Assembly: GCA_900467745.1 (NCBI GenBank)
Contig: UBQW01000032.1
Location: 1 to 64,000 of the forward strand
Length of the DNA: 64,000 nucleotides
Direction: 5' to 3'
Origin: Hyphomicrobiales bacterium
GTDB lineage: Bacteria; Pseudomonadota; Alphaproteobacteria; Rhizobiales; Rhizobiaceae
Below, in pieces: positions 23,876 through 32,678 of the stretch (positions are counted from its first letter, which is position 1; each line of letters starts with the position of its first letter). A program made the translations under genes and the position numbers. The notes under the pieces are model-generated. The model was given only the letters and a program-made list of their open reading frames with translations. It made no database searches and was not told the origin of the DNA.

Positions 23876-25342
23876 ATGTCTCAGCAGACCATTTTGCTCA
23901 TTATATTGATCGACATTCTCGGCGTCGCCAGCATTGTCGTTTGGCACCTTCAGGGTCGCGATCGCCCCAATGAACGCCTCGTCACACAGATCGTGTTTTT
24001 CGCCCTGATGACCGCAGCACTGGTGTTCGCCAGAGTCATGCCGTTTCGATTTGCGGCGCCGCATTTGGACGGAACTGGTTCTTTCGAAGTTGCGGCCAAG
24101 ATCCTCTGGTGGACGCACCTCGCGTGGGCAACGATTGGATTCGTGCGTATCTATATCGTTCATGATGGAAAACCGCGGGAGGCGCGGCTCATCCAGGACC
24201 TCTTGGTCGCCATCGTCTACTTGGGCGTCTTGCTTTCGATGATGGCTTTCGTGTTCGGCGTCCCGATCGGGACCTTGGTCGCAACGTCCGGCGTTTTGGC
24301 CATCATACTCGGTTTGGCACTTCAAAACACGCTCGGGGATGTGTTTTCGGGTATAGCTCTGACACTTGGGCGGCCCTACGTCATCGGCGATTGGATATTG
24401 CTAAGCGATGGAACTGAGGGAAGGGTCGTCGCAAGCAACTGGCGCTCAACCTATCTCTTAACAACAGGGCACAACCAGGTCGTACTGCCTAACAGCGTGC
24501 TCGCAAAGCAAAGCGTGACTAATGTAAGTCAGCCGGACGAGACGCATGCCGTGATGATCCCATTGCGCGTAGTACCTTCAGCAACACCCGACGCCATTGC
24601 CGCCGTCCTGCGAGAGGCGGTCGAGAATTGCAACTCGATTGTCCAGGATCCTCCGCCGGCCGTATGTCTCATCGCGATCGACAATGTGGCCCTCTCCGTG
24701 GATCTTATTTTCAGAGTGACCAGTCCGGCTCAGAGAAGTGTCGCTCGCAATGAAGTCCTTGACATGGTCTACAGGCACTGTAGGGCCCATGGCCTTGAAT
24801 TCGCGATGCCGACAGGCACTCAGATCGTCGCTTCCTCGCAGAAGCCACGAGGACCCTCTTCGCGTTCGCGCGACGTCCTCGACAACGTCTCAATTTTTGC
24901 CGCGCTGTCTTCTGACGAGCGCGATGCGCTGGCCGAGTTGGCGGCCACTAGAGAGATTCCCGCAGGTGAGACGATCGTCTCGGAAGCCTCTATCGCGGAA
25001 ACACTCAAGATTGCCGCCGGCGGCATCCTGATGCTTTCTCAGGGTGACGAAGATCTATTACGGCTTGCTCCTGGTGATTGCCTCGGAGTGAGGGGGTTTT
25101 TCCTTGGCCGTCCGGAAGCGCACCAGGCGCGGGCGCTAACGCGGGCGACCGTTCTCGAGATCGACAAGACGGCGATTGCCGAACTCATCTCGCGACGCCC
25201 CGGTCTGTTGGACGATCTTGTCGCTTGGATCAGGAGTAAAAACGCGGCAGCGGCCGTCCACGGCGGTGCTCTCGTTCTTTCCGGCATATCCGACGCGGAG
25301 ATGGCGATCGAGATCAAAACCTCGCTCGGGATGCCCGCATGA
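23876..25342 (+). CDS. MscS-family channel with C-terminal cyclic-nucleotide-binding domain
   Basis: A 488-residue protein. N-terminal helices (about 1-22, 38-58, 75-95, 112-155) include the pore helix GTLVATSGVLAIILGLALQNTLG; the MscS beta domain follows (GDWILLSDGTEGRVV). Residues about 330-460 form a cyclic-nucleotide-binding-like domain, as in bCNG channels. Its phosphate cassette reads CLGVRGFFLG...QARAL, so the usual Gly-Glu pair is missing and ligand binding is uncertain. It lies in the inner membrane. The next gene starts inside its stop (ATGA), so the two are translationally coupled. A class III cyclase gene is present but broken at 12260. Confidence 0.85.
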   Translation: MSQQTILLIILIDILGVASIVVWHLQGRDRPNERLVTQIVFFALMTAALVFARVMPFRFAAPHLDGTGSFEVAAKILWWTHLAWATIGFVRIYIVHDGKPREARLIQDLLVAIVYLGVLLSMMAFVFGVPIGTLVATSGVLAIILGLALQNTLGDVFSGIALTLGRPYVIGDWILLSDGTEGRVVASNWRSTYLLTTGHNQVVLPNSVLAKQSVTNVSQPDETHAVMIPLRVVPSATPDAIAAVLREAVENCNSIVQDPPPAVCLIAIDNVALSVDLIFRVTSPAQRSVARNEVLDMVYRHCRAHGLEFAMPTGTQIVASSQKPRGPSSRSRDVLDNVSIFAALSSDERDALAELAATREIPAGETIVSEASIAETLKIAAGGILMLSQGDEDLLRLAPGDCLGVRGFFLGRPEAHQARALTRATVLEIDKTAIAELISRRPGLLDDLVAWIRSKNAAAAVHGGALVLSGISDAEMAIEIKTSLGMPA

Positions 25343-26064
25343 CGGTCGATAATCTGCCAGTCGTGATGCTATCTGGTTTGCTCTGCGATTCTGCGCTGTG
25401 GCGCGCGCAGGCCAACGCCCTCGCCAGTTTTGCCAAACCCATCGTCGCAGACCTGACCCACGACGACACCCTTATGGGGATGGCGCAGCGTGTTCTGAGT
25501 TTGGCGCCCGAGAGGTTTGCGCTCGTAGGGCTGTCTATGGGCGGTTACGTTGCTCTGGAGATCATGCGTCAGGCGCCAGAACGCGTGGTAAAATTGGCCC
25601 TCTTTTCCACGAGTGCGCGACCAGACAGCGTTGACCGCGCGCGCCTTCGTCGTGAAGCAATCGAATGCCTACCATCAGGCCGTTTCATCGGAGTTTCCAA
25701 GAGCTTGCTTCCAAAGCTCATCCACCGCTCGCTCTTAGACGGACCGGTGGCCGAGGAAGTCTACTCGATGGCGATGCGGGTAGGCGAGGCGGCGTTTCGC
25801 CGGCAGCAAAATGCGATCATGCTTCGGCCGGACCTGCGTGGGGTGCTAGAACGGATCAATGTGCCGACGCTTGTTGGTGTCGGCGACAGTGATCTCATCA
25901 CTCCGCCGGAGGAAGCAGTCTTTATTCGAGATGGGATATCTCGCGCGCATCTCCACGTATTTCGCAACTGTGGGCATCTTCCACCTTTGGAACGTCCGGA
26001 CCAGATGTCGGACCTCCTTCGCGGATGGGTAGCCGCCGAAGCCAAACCCTTGGCACTCACATAG
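25339..26064 (+). CDS. Alpha/beta hydrolase
   Basis: A 241-residue cytoplasmic alpha/beta hydrolase with nucleophile S66 in GLSMGG, acid Asp in GVGDSDLITP and base His in NCGHLPPLERP. The compact lid and ending are like 3-oxoadipate enol-lactonase or MhqD-type hydrolases; substrate unknown. It overlaps the channel gene by four bases. 120 bases later comes the nitroreductase gene. Confidence 0.87.
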   Translation: MTVDNLPVVMLSGLLCDSALWRAQANALASFAKPIVADLTHDDTLMGMAQRVLSLAPERFALVGLSMGGYVALEIMRQAPERVVKLALFSTSARPDSVDRARLRREAIECLPSGRFIGVSKSLLPKLIHRSLLDGPVAEEVYSMAMRVGEAAFRRQQNAIMLRPDLRGVLERINVPTLVGVGDSDLITPPEEAVFIRDGISRAHLHVFRNCGHLPPLERPDQMSDLLRGWVAAEAKPLALT

Positions 26065-26184
26065 GGAACAGCCTCGACGGTATCGTTCGAGTCTCTCGGA
26101 CCATGCGTACAAATGCACGAACTTCTAAAAACGGGGAGACGGAATAGTCTTCCTGCAGCTCAGAAAAATGAAAGGGGAGCTGTC

Positions 26185-26898
26185 ATGCATGCTAACGCGA
26201 AATGGGAAGCAGGTGCTGTCGACCGGCCGTCGATCGTCGATCAGGTCATGATCGAACGAAGGGCCAAGAGAGGCTTCCTGAAAGATCCGATCTCTCTCGA
26301 TACGGTCCGAGACATCCTCAACGCTGCGCGCTACTCGCCCAGCTCAAGCAACACGCAGCCTTGGAAGTGCCATGTCCTGTCTGGGGATGCCCGCGACCGC
26401 ATCACTGCGAAGGCTGTCGATATCTTTCGGGCGGGCCCGGAGAAGCTTTCGCCGGAATATCCATTCTTTCCGCAACCTTTGCATGATCCGTTCATCGGTC
26501 GCTTCAATATCTTCCGAGGTCAACTCGGCGATGCGGTTGGCGTTCCCCGCAGCGACAAGTACGGAAGGTTGAAGGACGTCGAACGACAATTCCGCTTCTT
26601 CGAAGCGCCCGTCGGTATGATCTTCACGATGGACCGCAACCTCGAATGGGCGAGCTTCATCTGCTACGGCTGCTTTCTGCAGAGCTTGATGCTTGCCGCA
26701 AAGGCCCGCGGGCTAGATACCTGTGCGCAACAGATCTGGTCGCTGCAGCACAACATGCTTCGCGAAGAACTGGGATTCGCCGACAGCGACATGGTGATCG
26801 CCGGCCTCTCCCTGGGCTATGCGGACAACAGCTTGGCCGAAAACAACATGACCAATCACAAACTCGACATCGACGACTTCGTGACGTTCGTCAGTTGA
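26185..26898 (+). CDS. Nitroreductase-family FMN enzyme
   Basis: A 237-residue nitroreductase. ERRAKRGF (about 24-31) and YSPSSSNTQPW (about 52-62) are the FMN-binding starts of the fold; CAQQIWSL and GYADNSLAENN close it. Such enzymes reduce nitroaromatics and quinones with NAD(P)H. The start ATG 26185 has GGGGAG upstream; the frame is open to 26113. A nitroreductase (MhqN), a dioxygenase and a hydrolase are also grouped in the quinone regulon of Bacillus subtilis, which is suggestive only. Confidence 0.88.
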   Translation: MHANAKWEAGAVDRPSIVDQVMIERRAKRGFLKDPISLDTVRDILNAARYSPSSSNTQPWKCHVLSGDARDRITAKAVDIFRAGPEKLSPEYPFFPQPLHDPFIGRFNIFRGQLGDAVGVPRSDKYGRLKDVERQFRFFEAPVGMIFTMDRNLEWASFICYGCFLQSLMLAAKARGLDTCAQQIWSLQHNMLREELGFADSDMVIAGLSLGYADNSLAENNMTNHKLDIDDFVTFVS

Positions 26899-27004
26899 AC
26901 CTTGTGATCTTGACCGAAATCGTCAAGGACGTTGATATTGGAGGCCATCGCGATCGTTCGTGATGGCTTTCATGCGTTTCCGCTTTAGCAGCTCAGGAAG
27001 GTAG

Positions 27005-27928
27005 GTGTCGGTGCTCGAACTCAAAGACGTTTACTTCTTCGTTCAGGTCGTTGACCGAGGCGGCTTCACGTCGGCAGGCGAGAGCCTAAGAGTGTCCAAA
27101 TCAACACTCAGTCATCGCGTGCGCGAACTGGAGGCTGTGCTCGGCGTAAGGCTGATAAATCGGACGTCACGACAGTTCGGAATGACGGACGTCGGCGCCG
27201 AGTTCTACCAGTACGCCTTGCAGATGCTGCAGACCGCCGACCAAGCGGAAGAGTTCGTCCGACAGCGTCTTAACGAACCCAGCGGAACGATCCGCATAAC
27301 GACGGCGGTCGAAATTGCGCAATTCGCCCTTCGCGACCTGATCCCAACGTTTCTCAACAGATACCCGAAAGTGAAAATCGTCGAGATCGCGACCGACAGG
27401 CTTGTCGACATGGTAGCTGAAGGCTTTGACCTCGCATTGCGGGGCCACGTCGCGTCGTTGCAAAACTCGACGCTAGTCCAACGCAACATCGCTAGCGTAC
27501 CATGGTACCTTTTCGCCAGCCCGGAATACCTGTGGGGCGCTGGCGAAATCACAGATCCACTTAGCTTGAGCGAACACTCTACATTGGCAATGGATCGCCA
27601 CGGCGCAGATGTGTGGAAGCTGAAAGGGCCGGGAGGCGGGGAAGCCGACGTCCCAATCGACCCCAGATTTCTCAGCAATAATATGATCGCGCTGAAGGAG
27701 GCGGCTTGCGCCAATCTGGGTGTCGCCGCGCTGCCCGGATACATGTGCCGAGAGGAAATTGCATCCGGCCGTCTCCGTCAGATCCTTCCAGGCTGGATAG
27801 CGGCTGACGCACGGATGAGCGCGTTGATCCCATATCGAAATGGGCTGCTTCCTGCGGTGCGGTCGCTGGTGGACTTTCTAGCCGCGGAGGTTCCCAAGGT
27901 GACTGCTTTCACGCCTCGGACCGAGTAG
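27005..27928 (+). CDS. LysR-family transcriptional regulator
   Basis: A 307-residue regulator with an N-terminal winged helix (about 3-62: VVDRGGFTSAGESLRVSKST, SHRVRELE) and a periplasmic-binding-protein-like effector domain. The start is GTG 27005, with GTG 27011 an alternative; AGGAAGG lies at 26995-27001. It follows the nitroreductase on the same strand by 106 bases and is probably a regulator of this neighbourhood. The ligand is unknown. Confidence 0.88.
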   Translation: MSVLELKDVYFFVQVVDRGGFTSAGESLRVSKSTLSHRVRELEAVLGVRLINRTSRQFGMTDVGAEFYQYALQMLQTADQAEEFVRQRLNEPSGTIRITTAVEIAQFALRDLIPTFLNRYPKVKIVEIATDRLVDMVAEGFDLALRGHVASLQNSTLVQRNIASVPWYLFASPEYLWGAGEITDPLSLSEHSTLAMDRHGADVWKLKGPGGGEADVPIDPRFLSNNMIALKEAACANLGVAALPGYMCREEIASGRLRQILPGWIAADARMSALIPYRNGLLPAVRSLVDFLAAEVPKVTAFTPRTE

Positions 27929-28116
27929 CGAAGGCAAACCTAGGCGATCAACCCCAACATGGGTTTGCGTTGCCGCACGTCGGTGGCCGCATATAATGCC
28001 TACGACCTGGGCATGCCAGGTTATGGATTTGGTCAGGCAGGTGATACCTGCCAGCAGCGCCGGATCGTCATGGCATTATGCGCGGAGACTGTACGATAAA
28101 GAGCATCCTCAACGAA

Positions 28117-28983
28117 ATGGCGGGTATGGTCGCGTTCGTCAGGACAGTCGAAACGGGCTCGTTCAGTGCCGCTGCGAAGAACCTGGGACTGACGCCCTCC
28201 GCCGCCTCCAAAAGCGTCTCGCGTTTGGAGTTGCTGCTGGGAACAAAGCTCCTTCGCCGATCAACGCGCACACTGAGCCTGACTGATGAGGGCGAAGCCT
28301 TCCACGATGTATTGACGCCTTTGCTTCGCGCCGTAGAGAAATCGGCCGACGTCGCACGGCCGCGGAGCTATGCGTCCGGCCATCTGCGCGTCGGACTGCC
28401 AGGGGACCTCGGACTTCAAATCCTGAAGCCAGTGTTCAGCGAATTCATGGAGCAACACCCGGCGATCTCTCTCGAGATCAGCACGACGGATAGGCACGTA
28501 GATGTTTTGCGAGAGAACTTCGACGTCGTTTTCCGAGTCGGAGGCGTGAAGCAGAACACTTTGATGTCGCGGACGATAGCGCATCTGGACATGGTGCTAG
28601 TCGCGTCGCCGAAGCTCGTCGAGCGATACGGAAGCATTTTAGAGATCGACGACCTCCGCCTGTTGCCGTTCGCCAGATACGTTTTGGGCGGCGTGCCGTA
28701 TTCTATCCGCTTCTTGGATGGCACCGAAATTACTCCCGAAGGCCGCATCGATCTCGACTCTGCGGCAGCAATTCGGGAGGCTGCAATCAGCGGCATCGGC
28801 GCCGGGCATCTCATTCGCCGGCTTGTCCAGCAAGATATCGACCAGGGGAGACTTGTCGAATTGCTGCCATCGATGGCACTCGAAACGGTGCCTTTGCGAG
28901 CTGTCCATGTCTCTGGCAGCATGCCACCGCTGCGGCTTCAAGTCTTGATACAGTTCGTTTCCGAAATCCTTCGCCGGAGCTAG
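28117..28983 (+). CDS. LysR-family transcriptional regulator
   Basis: A 288-residue regulator: helix-turn-helix at about 5-60 (VETGSFSAAAKNLGLTPSAA, SKSVSRLE) and an effector domain, of the MgrR/DsdC-like CrgA type common in proteobacteria. I chose ATG 28117, which gives the usual MAGMVAFVRTVE beginning; the frame is open to 28078. It is the second LysR in tandem. A bidirectional hairpin lies just after its stop. The gene it controls cannot be read from the sequence. Confidence 0.87.
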   Translation: MAGMVAFVRTVETGSFSAAAKNLGLTPSAASKSVSRLELLLGTKLLRRSTRTLSLTDEGEAFHDVLTPLLRAVEKSADVARPRSYASGHLRVGLPGDLGLQILKPVFSEFMEQHPAISLEISTTDRHVDVLRENFDVVFRVGGVKQNTLMSRTIAHLDMVLVASPKLVERYGSILEIDDLRLLPFARYVLGGVPYSIRFLDGTEITPEGRIDLDSAAAIREAAISGIGAGHLIRRLVQQDIDQGRLVELLPSMALETVPLRAVHVSGSMPPLRLQVLIQFVSEILRRS

Positions 28984-29024
28984 AGGTGGACAATTCTGTG
29001 TCACATGCATCCAACTTGGAGGTG

Positions 29025-29057
29025 TCTGGACCACCTCTATTTGACTGGTGGTCCAGA
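29025..29057. terminator. Bidirectional terminator hairpin
   Basis: TCTGGACCACC and GGTGGTCCAGA form a perfect 11-base stem between the LysR gene (ends 28983) and a minus-strand gene (ends 29069). Its place between converging genes suggests termination in both directions. Confidence 0.65.
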
Positions 29058-29068
29058 TACATGTGAAC

Positions 29069-29701
29069 TCAGACGTTCGCGGACATCTCGCCTGGCCAGG
29101 TGAAGTAATAGTTCGTGTTACCAATTCTCTCGAAGCTGGCGTTCTCGCCGGTCTTGGCATCGACAAACGATCCATCAGCGGATTTCGCGAACGATCCGTT
29201 GGCGTCGCGCTTCAGGTGATCCTGCAGAAACTTGTTCCAGGCCTTTGGATCTGTGGTGTCCGCACTCGTGTCATGCGTCTTTCCGTCAGAGGGATCGTAA
29301 GCAGTGACCGTTTCACCAGTCGCGGGGTTGGTCACTTTCAATGTCCCATCCTTGAATGCTTTTGACATCTCCTGGTGATTGATGAAGCTGATTGGATCTG
29401 TCCCTGTGGTGGAGAGCTGATCCTTCAGGGAGGACATGAAGTTCTTCGATCCAAGAACGCCAACCTGCGTGGCAGGACCGCTGCTGCCGCTGTTCGACCT
29501 ATTCTGGATAGCCTGGAGCAGTATCGCGACGGTCTTGGAGTCGAGGCCCGTGGAATCCCCGGCGTCTAAACCGTGTGCACCGAGTAGTCGTGCAGCCGCG
29601 CTGCTGCTTTCAGGCGCGTTCGATGAGGACTGGCTGTTTTGAAGAACCCCAAGCGCAAGCCGTGCGCTGTAGCTGCGAGCCAGAGAAAGTGCGGTAATCA
29701 T
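29069..29701 (-). CDS. Unknown Ser/Thr/Asp-rich protein, 210 aa
   Basis: A 210-residue protein that I do not recognise. It starts with a short helical piece (SLARSYSARLALGVL), then a Ser/Ala/Asn-rich region (about 20-75). The C-terminal half has repeats of Gly, Thr, Asp and Lys such as PATGETVTAYDPSDG, DGSFAKSADGSFVDAKTG. No signal peptide, membrane helix or catalytic motif is clear; the composition suggests an extracytoplasmic or surface-related protein. AAAGGTG precedes the ATG at 29701. A long upstream intergenic region (29702-30078) holds its promoter. Confidence 0.55.
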   Translation of the reverse strand: MITALSLARSYSARLALGVLQNSQSSSNAPESSSAAARLLGAHGLDAGDSTGLDSKTVAILLQAIQNRSNSGSSGPATQVGVLGSKNFMSSLKDQLSTTGTDPISFINHQEMSKAFKDGTLKVTNPATGETVTAYDPSDGKTHDTSADTTDPKAWNKFLQDHLKRDANGSFAKSADGSFVDAKTGENASFERIGNTNYYFTWPGEMSANV

Positions 29702-30078
29702 TGCTTTTCACCTTTCGAATAAGTGTTTCGAAAATCTGCCGGAGACGCAGTTTCGCGAACGCGTAATCAGCGCGACGCCGTCCGTTTAGATTTTTCGTAG
29801 CTAGTGAAGCGTTGAACCCCGACTGCATCCGGTTGTTCGCCGCCCGACGCTGTGCAACTCGATGGCTAGGTACTGCATCTTGCGCCGAGCTTGCTGATGA
29901 CCGGCGGGTTTCTGCAATTGCTTCACTAGAGGAAAAGTGAAATAGTATATATGTATCAATGTATTATTCGAATTTCATGATGCTTCATGCGAGGCATCGC
30001 TCGCCCGCTTCATTTCAACCGCAACCATATCTTGTCCGAGAGGCTGTCCCGGCAGTTCGTTCACGACCCGGTGTGAGC
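29702..30078. other. Gene-free stretch
   Basis: The stretch lies between the start of the 29069-29701 gene and the end of nsrR. It is rather AT-rich near 29940-29980 and should hold the promoter of the unknown protein on the minus strand. I see no gene and no clear regulator site. Confidence 0.4.
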
Positions 30079-30501
30079 CTACGCTGCAGGGCTTAACAGC
30101 ATCGCCAACTCCGGCCGGCGGCGCACGAGATCAGCCACGCTGTACTTATCGAACACGGCCACGAACGCAGCGGTCGCTTCGGAGAGAATGCTTGGCATGC
30201 CGCACGCCCGGTTCACGATGCAGGTCGTGCACTCCAGAAGGTCGGTGAGGCCCTCGGTATGTCGCAGCAGTCGCCCGAGGTTGATACTCTCGGCGGGCTT
30301 TGAAATTCTGATCCCGCCACCTCGTCCACGCACGGACTCGATGAATCCCGCAGCCGCTAAGTCTTGCACAACCTTCATCAGATGGTTCTGCGAAATTGAG
30401 AATGCCTCCGCGATCTCACGTATCGAGCAAAGCTCGCCCGGCCTAGCGCCGAGGAATATCAGGACGCGTATCGCATAGTCGGTGTACCTCGTCAGCCTCA
30501 T
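30079..30501 (-). CDS. nsrR: Rrf2-family nitric-oxide-responsive repressor NsrR
   Basis: A 140-residue Rrf2 regulator. The helix-turn-helix is at about 25-60 (SIREIAEAFSISQNHLMKVV), followed by the wing RGRGGGIR. Three cysteines at 91, 94 and 100 (ECTTCIVNRAC) match the iron-sulphur ligand region of NsrR. NsrR represses nitric-oxide detoxification genes until the cluster reacts with NO. It is divergent from a globin gene and hmp, and a good NsrR-type box lies between them, so it should regulate itself and these genes. Confidence 0.9.
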   Translation of the reverse strand: MRLTRYTDYAIRVLIFLGARPGELCSIREIAEAFSISQNHLMKVVQDLAAAGFIESVRGRGGGIRISKPAESINLGRLLRHTEGLTDLLECTTCIVNRACGMPSILSEATAAFVAVFDKYSVADLVRRRPELAMLLSPAA

Positions 30502-30532
30502 CGCAACCCTGCGTCAAAAAGCCCAGTCAATA

Positions 30533-30555
30533 AAGATGCATTCCACTAGCATGTT
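30533..30555. promoter_or_regulatory. NsrR-binding box
   Basis: AAGATGC - nine bases - GCATGTT matches the NsrR consensus arms AAGATGC and GCATCTT at the usual spacing, with one mismatch. It sits between the divergent nsrR and globin genes. A second, weaker half-site (AGATGC) begins at 30571. Confidence 0.75.
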
Positions 30556-30608
30556 TCTGCTCGGGGGAATAGATGCATATCAGGTACATGTTATGGAAGG
30601 ATCAACCG

Positions 30609-31286
30609 GTGAAACCTCTCGACGAGCCGGAGATCGAGGATCTTCTGAAGAAGTTTTATGAACGGGTGCGTGCGGACGAGCAGCTCGGCCCTGTGTTTTC
30701 GGTCGTGCAGGACTGGGACGAGCACCTGGTTCGCCTGGGGGAGTTCTGGTCTTCGGTCGCGCTGATGAGCGGCAAGTACAAGGGGAATCCTCTTGCGATG
30801 CACCTCGTCCATGCAAATCATATTCGGCCGGAGATGTTCGACCGGTGGCTAGCTATCTGGAACGCCACCACCGCGGAGATGTTGTCCGACGATGCCGCTC
30901 GGCTGCTGCAGGCGAAAGCAGCGCGTATAGCTGCGCGCTTTTCACTGGCGCTTTTCGATCGCGCTGTCGTCACGGTCCCGGAAGCCACCCACGAACGGCC
31001 ATTCAAGACTTCAGTGACTTTCGATGAGACCAGCCTGCCGTCGCAGCTCCAGCAGTTTCATTCGGTTCGTTCTTGGTCCGTGATCAGGGTCGATGAAGGC
31101 CAAGTCCTATACCACGGCGACCTTGTCGGTCCTGGCTCGCTTGTGGAGAGCGGCAGAAGCCAGACCGTCCCACCCGATTCGATCCACCGGCTCGAAGTGA
31201 TCGCGCCGATGAAGGTTCACGTCGAGTTTTTCGACCAGGATCCCACGCTTTCAAATCAGCATCAGAAAGGAAATGATCATGCCTAA
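30609..31286 (+). CDS. Group III truncated hemoglobin fused to a DUF1971 (YeaR/TehB-like) domain
   Basis: The N-terminal 120 residues are a group III truncated globin (PLDEPEIEDLLKKFYERV, then GPVF, and a haem-region HANHIRPEMFDRWLAIW). Residues about 130-220 form a DUF1971 cupin-like domain (PFKTSVTFDE, WSVIRVDEGQVLYH, VPPDSIHRLEVI). E. coli YeaR, of this second family, is induced by nitric oxide or nitrate. I chose GTG 30609, preceded by GGAAGGA seven bases away, rather than the earlier ATGs at 30573 and 30588. It overlaps hmp by eight bases. A role in nitric-oxide or nitrite defence is inferred. Confidence 0.85.
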   Translation: MKPLDEPEIEDLLKKFYERVRADEQLGPVFSVVQDWDEHLVRLGEFWSSVALMSGKYKGNPLAMHLVHANHIRPEMFDRWLAIWNATTAEMLSDDAARLLQAKAARIAARFSLALFDRAVVTVPEATHERPFKTSVTFDETSLPSQLQQFHSVRSWSVIRVDEGQVLYHGDLVGPGSLVESGRSQTVPPDSIHRLEVIAPMKVHVEFFDQDPTLSNQHQKGNDHA

Positions 31287-32496
31287 GCCTCTCTCGCCCC
31301 AGACCATCGAACTGGTGAAGCTGAGCGTTCCCGCGCTCGCAGCCAACGGAACCGAAATAACTCGACGGATGTATGCGATCCTGTTCGAGGACGACCACAT
31401 CCGAGAACTTTTCAACCATGCCAATCAGGGTGAGGGCGGGTCGCAGGTCAAAGCGCTTGCCGGCGCCATCCTCGCTTACGCCCAAAACATAGAGAACCTG
31501 TCGGCGCTAGGTCCGGTCGTCGAGCGTATCGCTCACAAGCATATTGGCTACCACATCCTTCCCGAGCACTATCCATTTGTTGCGAAGGCGCTGCTGGAAG
31601 CAATTGCAGACGTCCTCGGTTCAGCCGCCACCCCCGAACTGCTCACCGCGTGGGGCGAGGCGTATTGGTTCCTGGCCGACGTCCTCAAGGAGAGGGAAGT
31701 CGAAATCAGAACTCAACTCGAGTCCCAGGAAGGCGGTTGGAACGGATGGCGGGCCTTCAGACTGGACCAGAAGATAAGAGAGAGTAGCGTGGTAACTTCG
31801 TTCGTGTTTCGGCCGGTCGATGGACGCCCAGTCACGCGTCATAAGCCTGGCCAATACCTCACTATTCGCCTGACGTTGACTGATGGTCAGACTGCGAAGC
31901 GCAACTACTCGATCTCCAGCGCCCCGAACAATGAAAGCTATCGCATCTCTGTAAAGCGTGAGGCAAACGGGCAGGGCGGATCTCTGTTCCTTCACGATAA
32001 ACTCGCCGTCGGCGACGTTATCGAGGCAACGCCGCCTGCTGGTGATTTCTACCTCCCGGATGAGCCGACGAAGCCGGTGGTCCTATTGTCGGGTGGCGTC
32101 GGCCTGACGCCCATGGTCAGCATCCTCGAAACGATCTCGGCGGAGTACCCTGAACTTGAAACCCACTTTGTCCATGGTGCCCTGAACAGCGAAACCCACG
32201 CCATGGACCGACACGTGCGAGTCCTTGCAGATAAACATGGGCGCGCAACGGTGAAGACATTCTACAGCGAACCTGGCGCCGGCGATGCAGCCGGATATTC
32301 CCATGACCATGACGGTTTCATCACCATCCCATGGCTTGAGAAGAACACACCGTTCAACGAAGCTGAATTCTACCTGTGTGGTCCCAGGCCGTTCCTCTCC
32401 GCTTTGGTTGCCGGCTTGTTGAAGGCGGGCGTGCACCCGGACCGCGTACACTACGAGTTCTTCGGCCCCACGGACGACCTCCTCGCGGCAGCGTGA
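31279..32496 (+). CDS. hmp: Flavohemoglobin, nitric oxide dioxygenase
   Basis: A 405-residue flavohemoglobin: globin domain with proximal H88 (IAHKHIGYH) and the distal Tyr Y32, a ferredoxin-reductase-like FAD domain (KRNYSISSAP) and an NAD domain (SGGVGLTPM), ending HYEFFGP as in Hmp. It converts NO and O2 to nitrate using NAD(P)H in the cytoplasm. ATG 31279 is placed well after GAAAGG and overlaps the preceding stop by eight bases; ATG 31273 is also possible. Control by NsrR is expected from the box upstream. Confidence 0.95.
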   Translation: MPKPLSPQTIELVKLSVPALAANGTEITRRMYAILFEDDHIRELFNHANQGEGGSQVKALAGAILAYAQNIENLSALGPVVERIAHKHIGYHILPEHYPFVAKALLEAIADVLGSAATPELLTAWGEAYWFLADVLKEREVEIRTQLESQEGGWNGWRAFRLDQKIRESSVVTSFVFRPVDGRPVTRHKPGQYLTIRLTLTDGQTAKRNYSISSAPNNESYRISVKREANGQGGSLFLHDKLAVGDVIEATPPAGDFYLPDEPTKPVVLLSGGVGLTPMVSILETISAEYPELETHFVHGALNSETHAMDRHVRVLADKHGRATVKTFYSEPGAGDAAGYSHDHDGFITIPWLEKNTPFNEAEFYLCGPRPFLSALVAGLLKAGVHPDRVHYEFFGPTDDLLAAA

Positions 32497-32678
32497 GGAC
32501 CGGCGGCGCCCGCGCCACGGAATGGTGGCAGGGCCCAAGCATAGGAGCGCGTGGCAAGGCACCCCAACGCTCGTATAGCTATGCGGACGCACCGGTGTGA
32601 AAGACGATGGCGGCGGCCCCTGGCAGACCTACTGTCTGCCGAACGGGCCGCCAACCCATTCCAACGTGGAAGATCACT

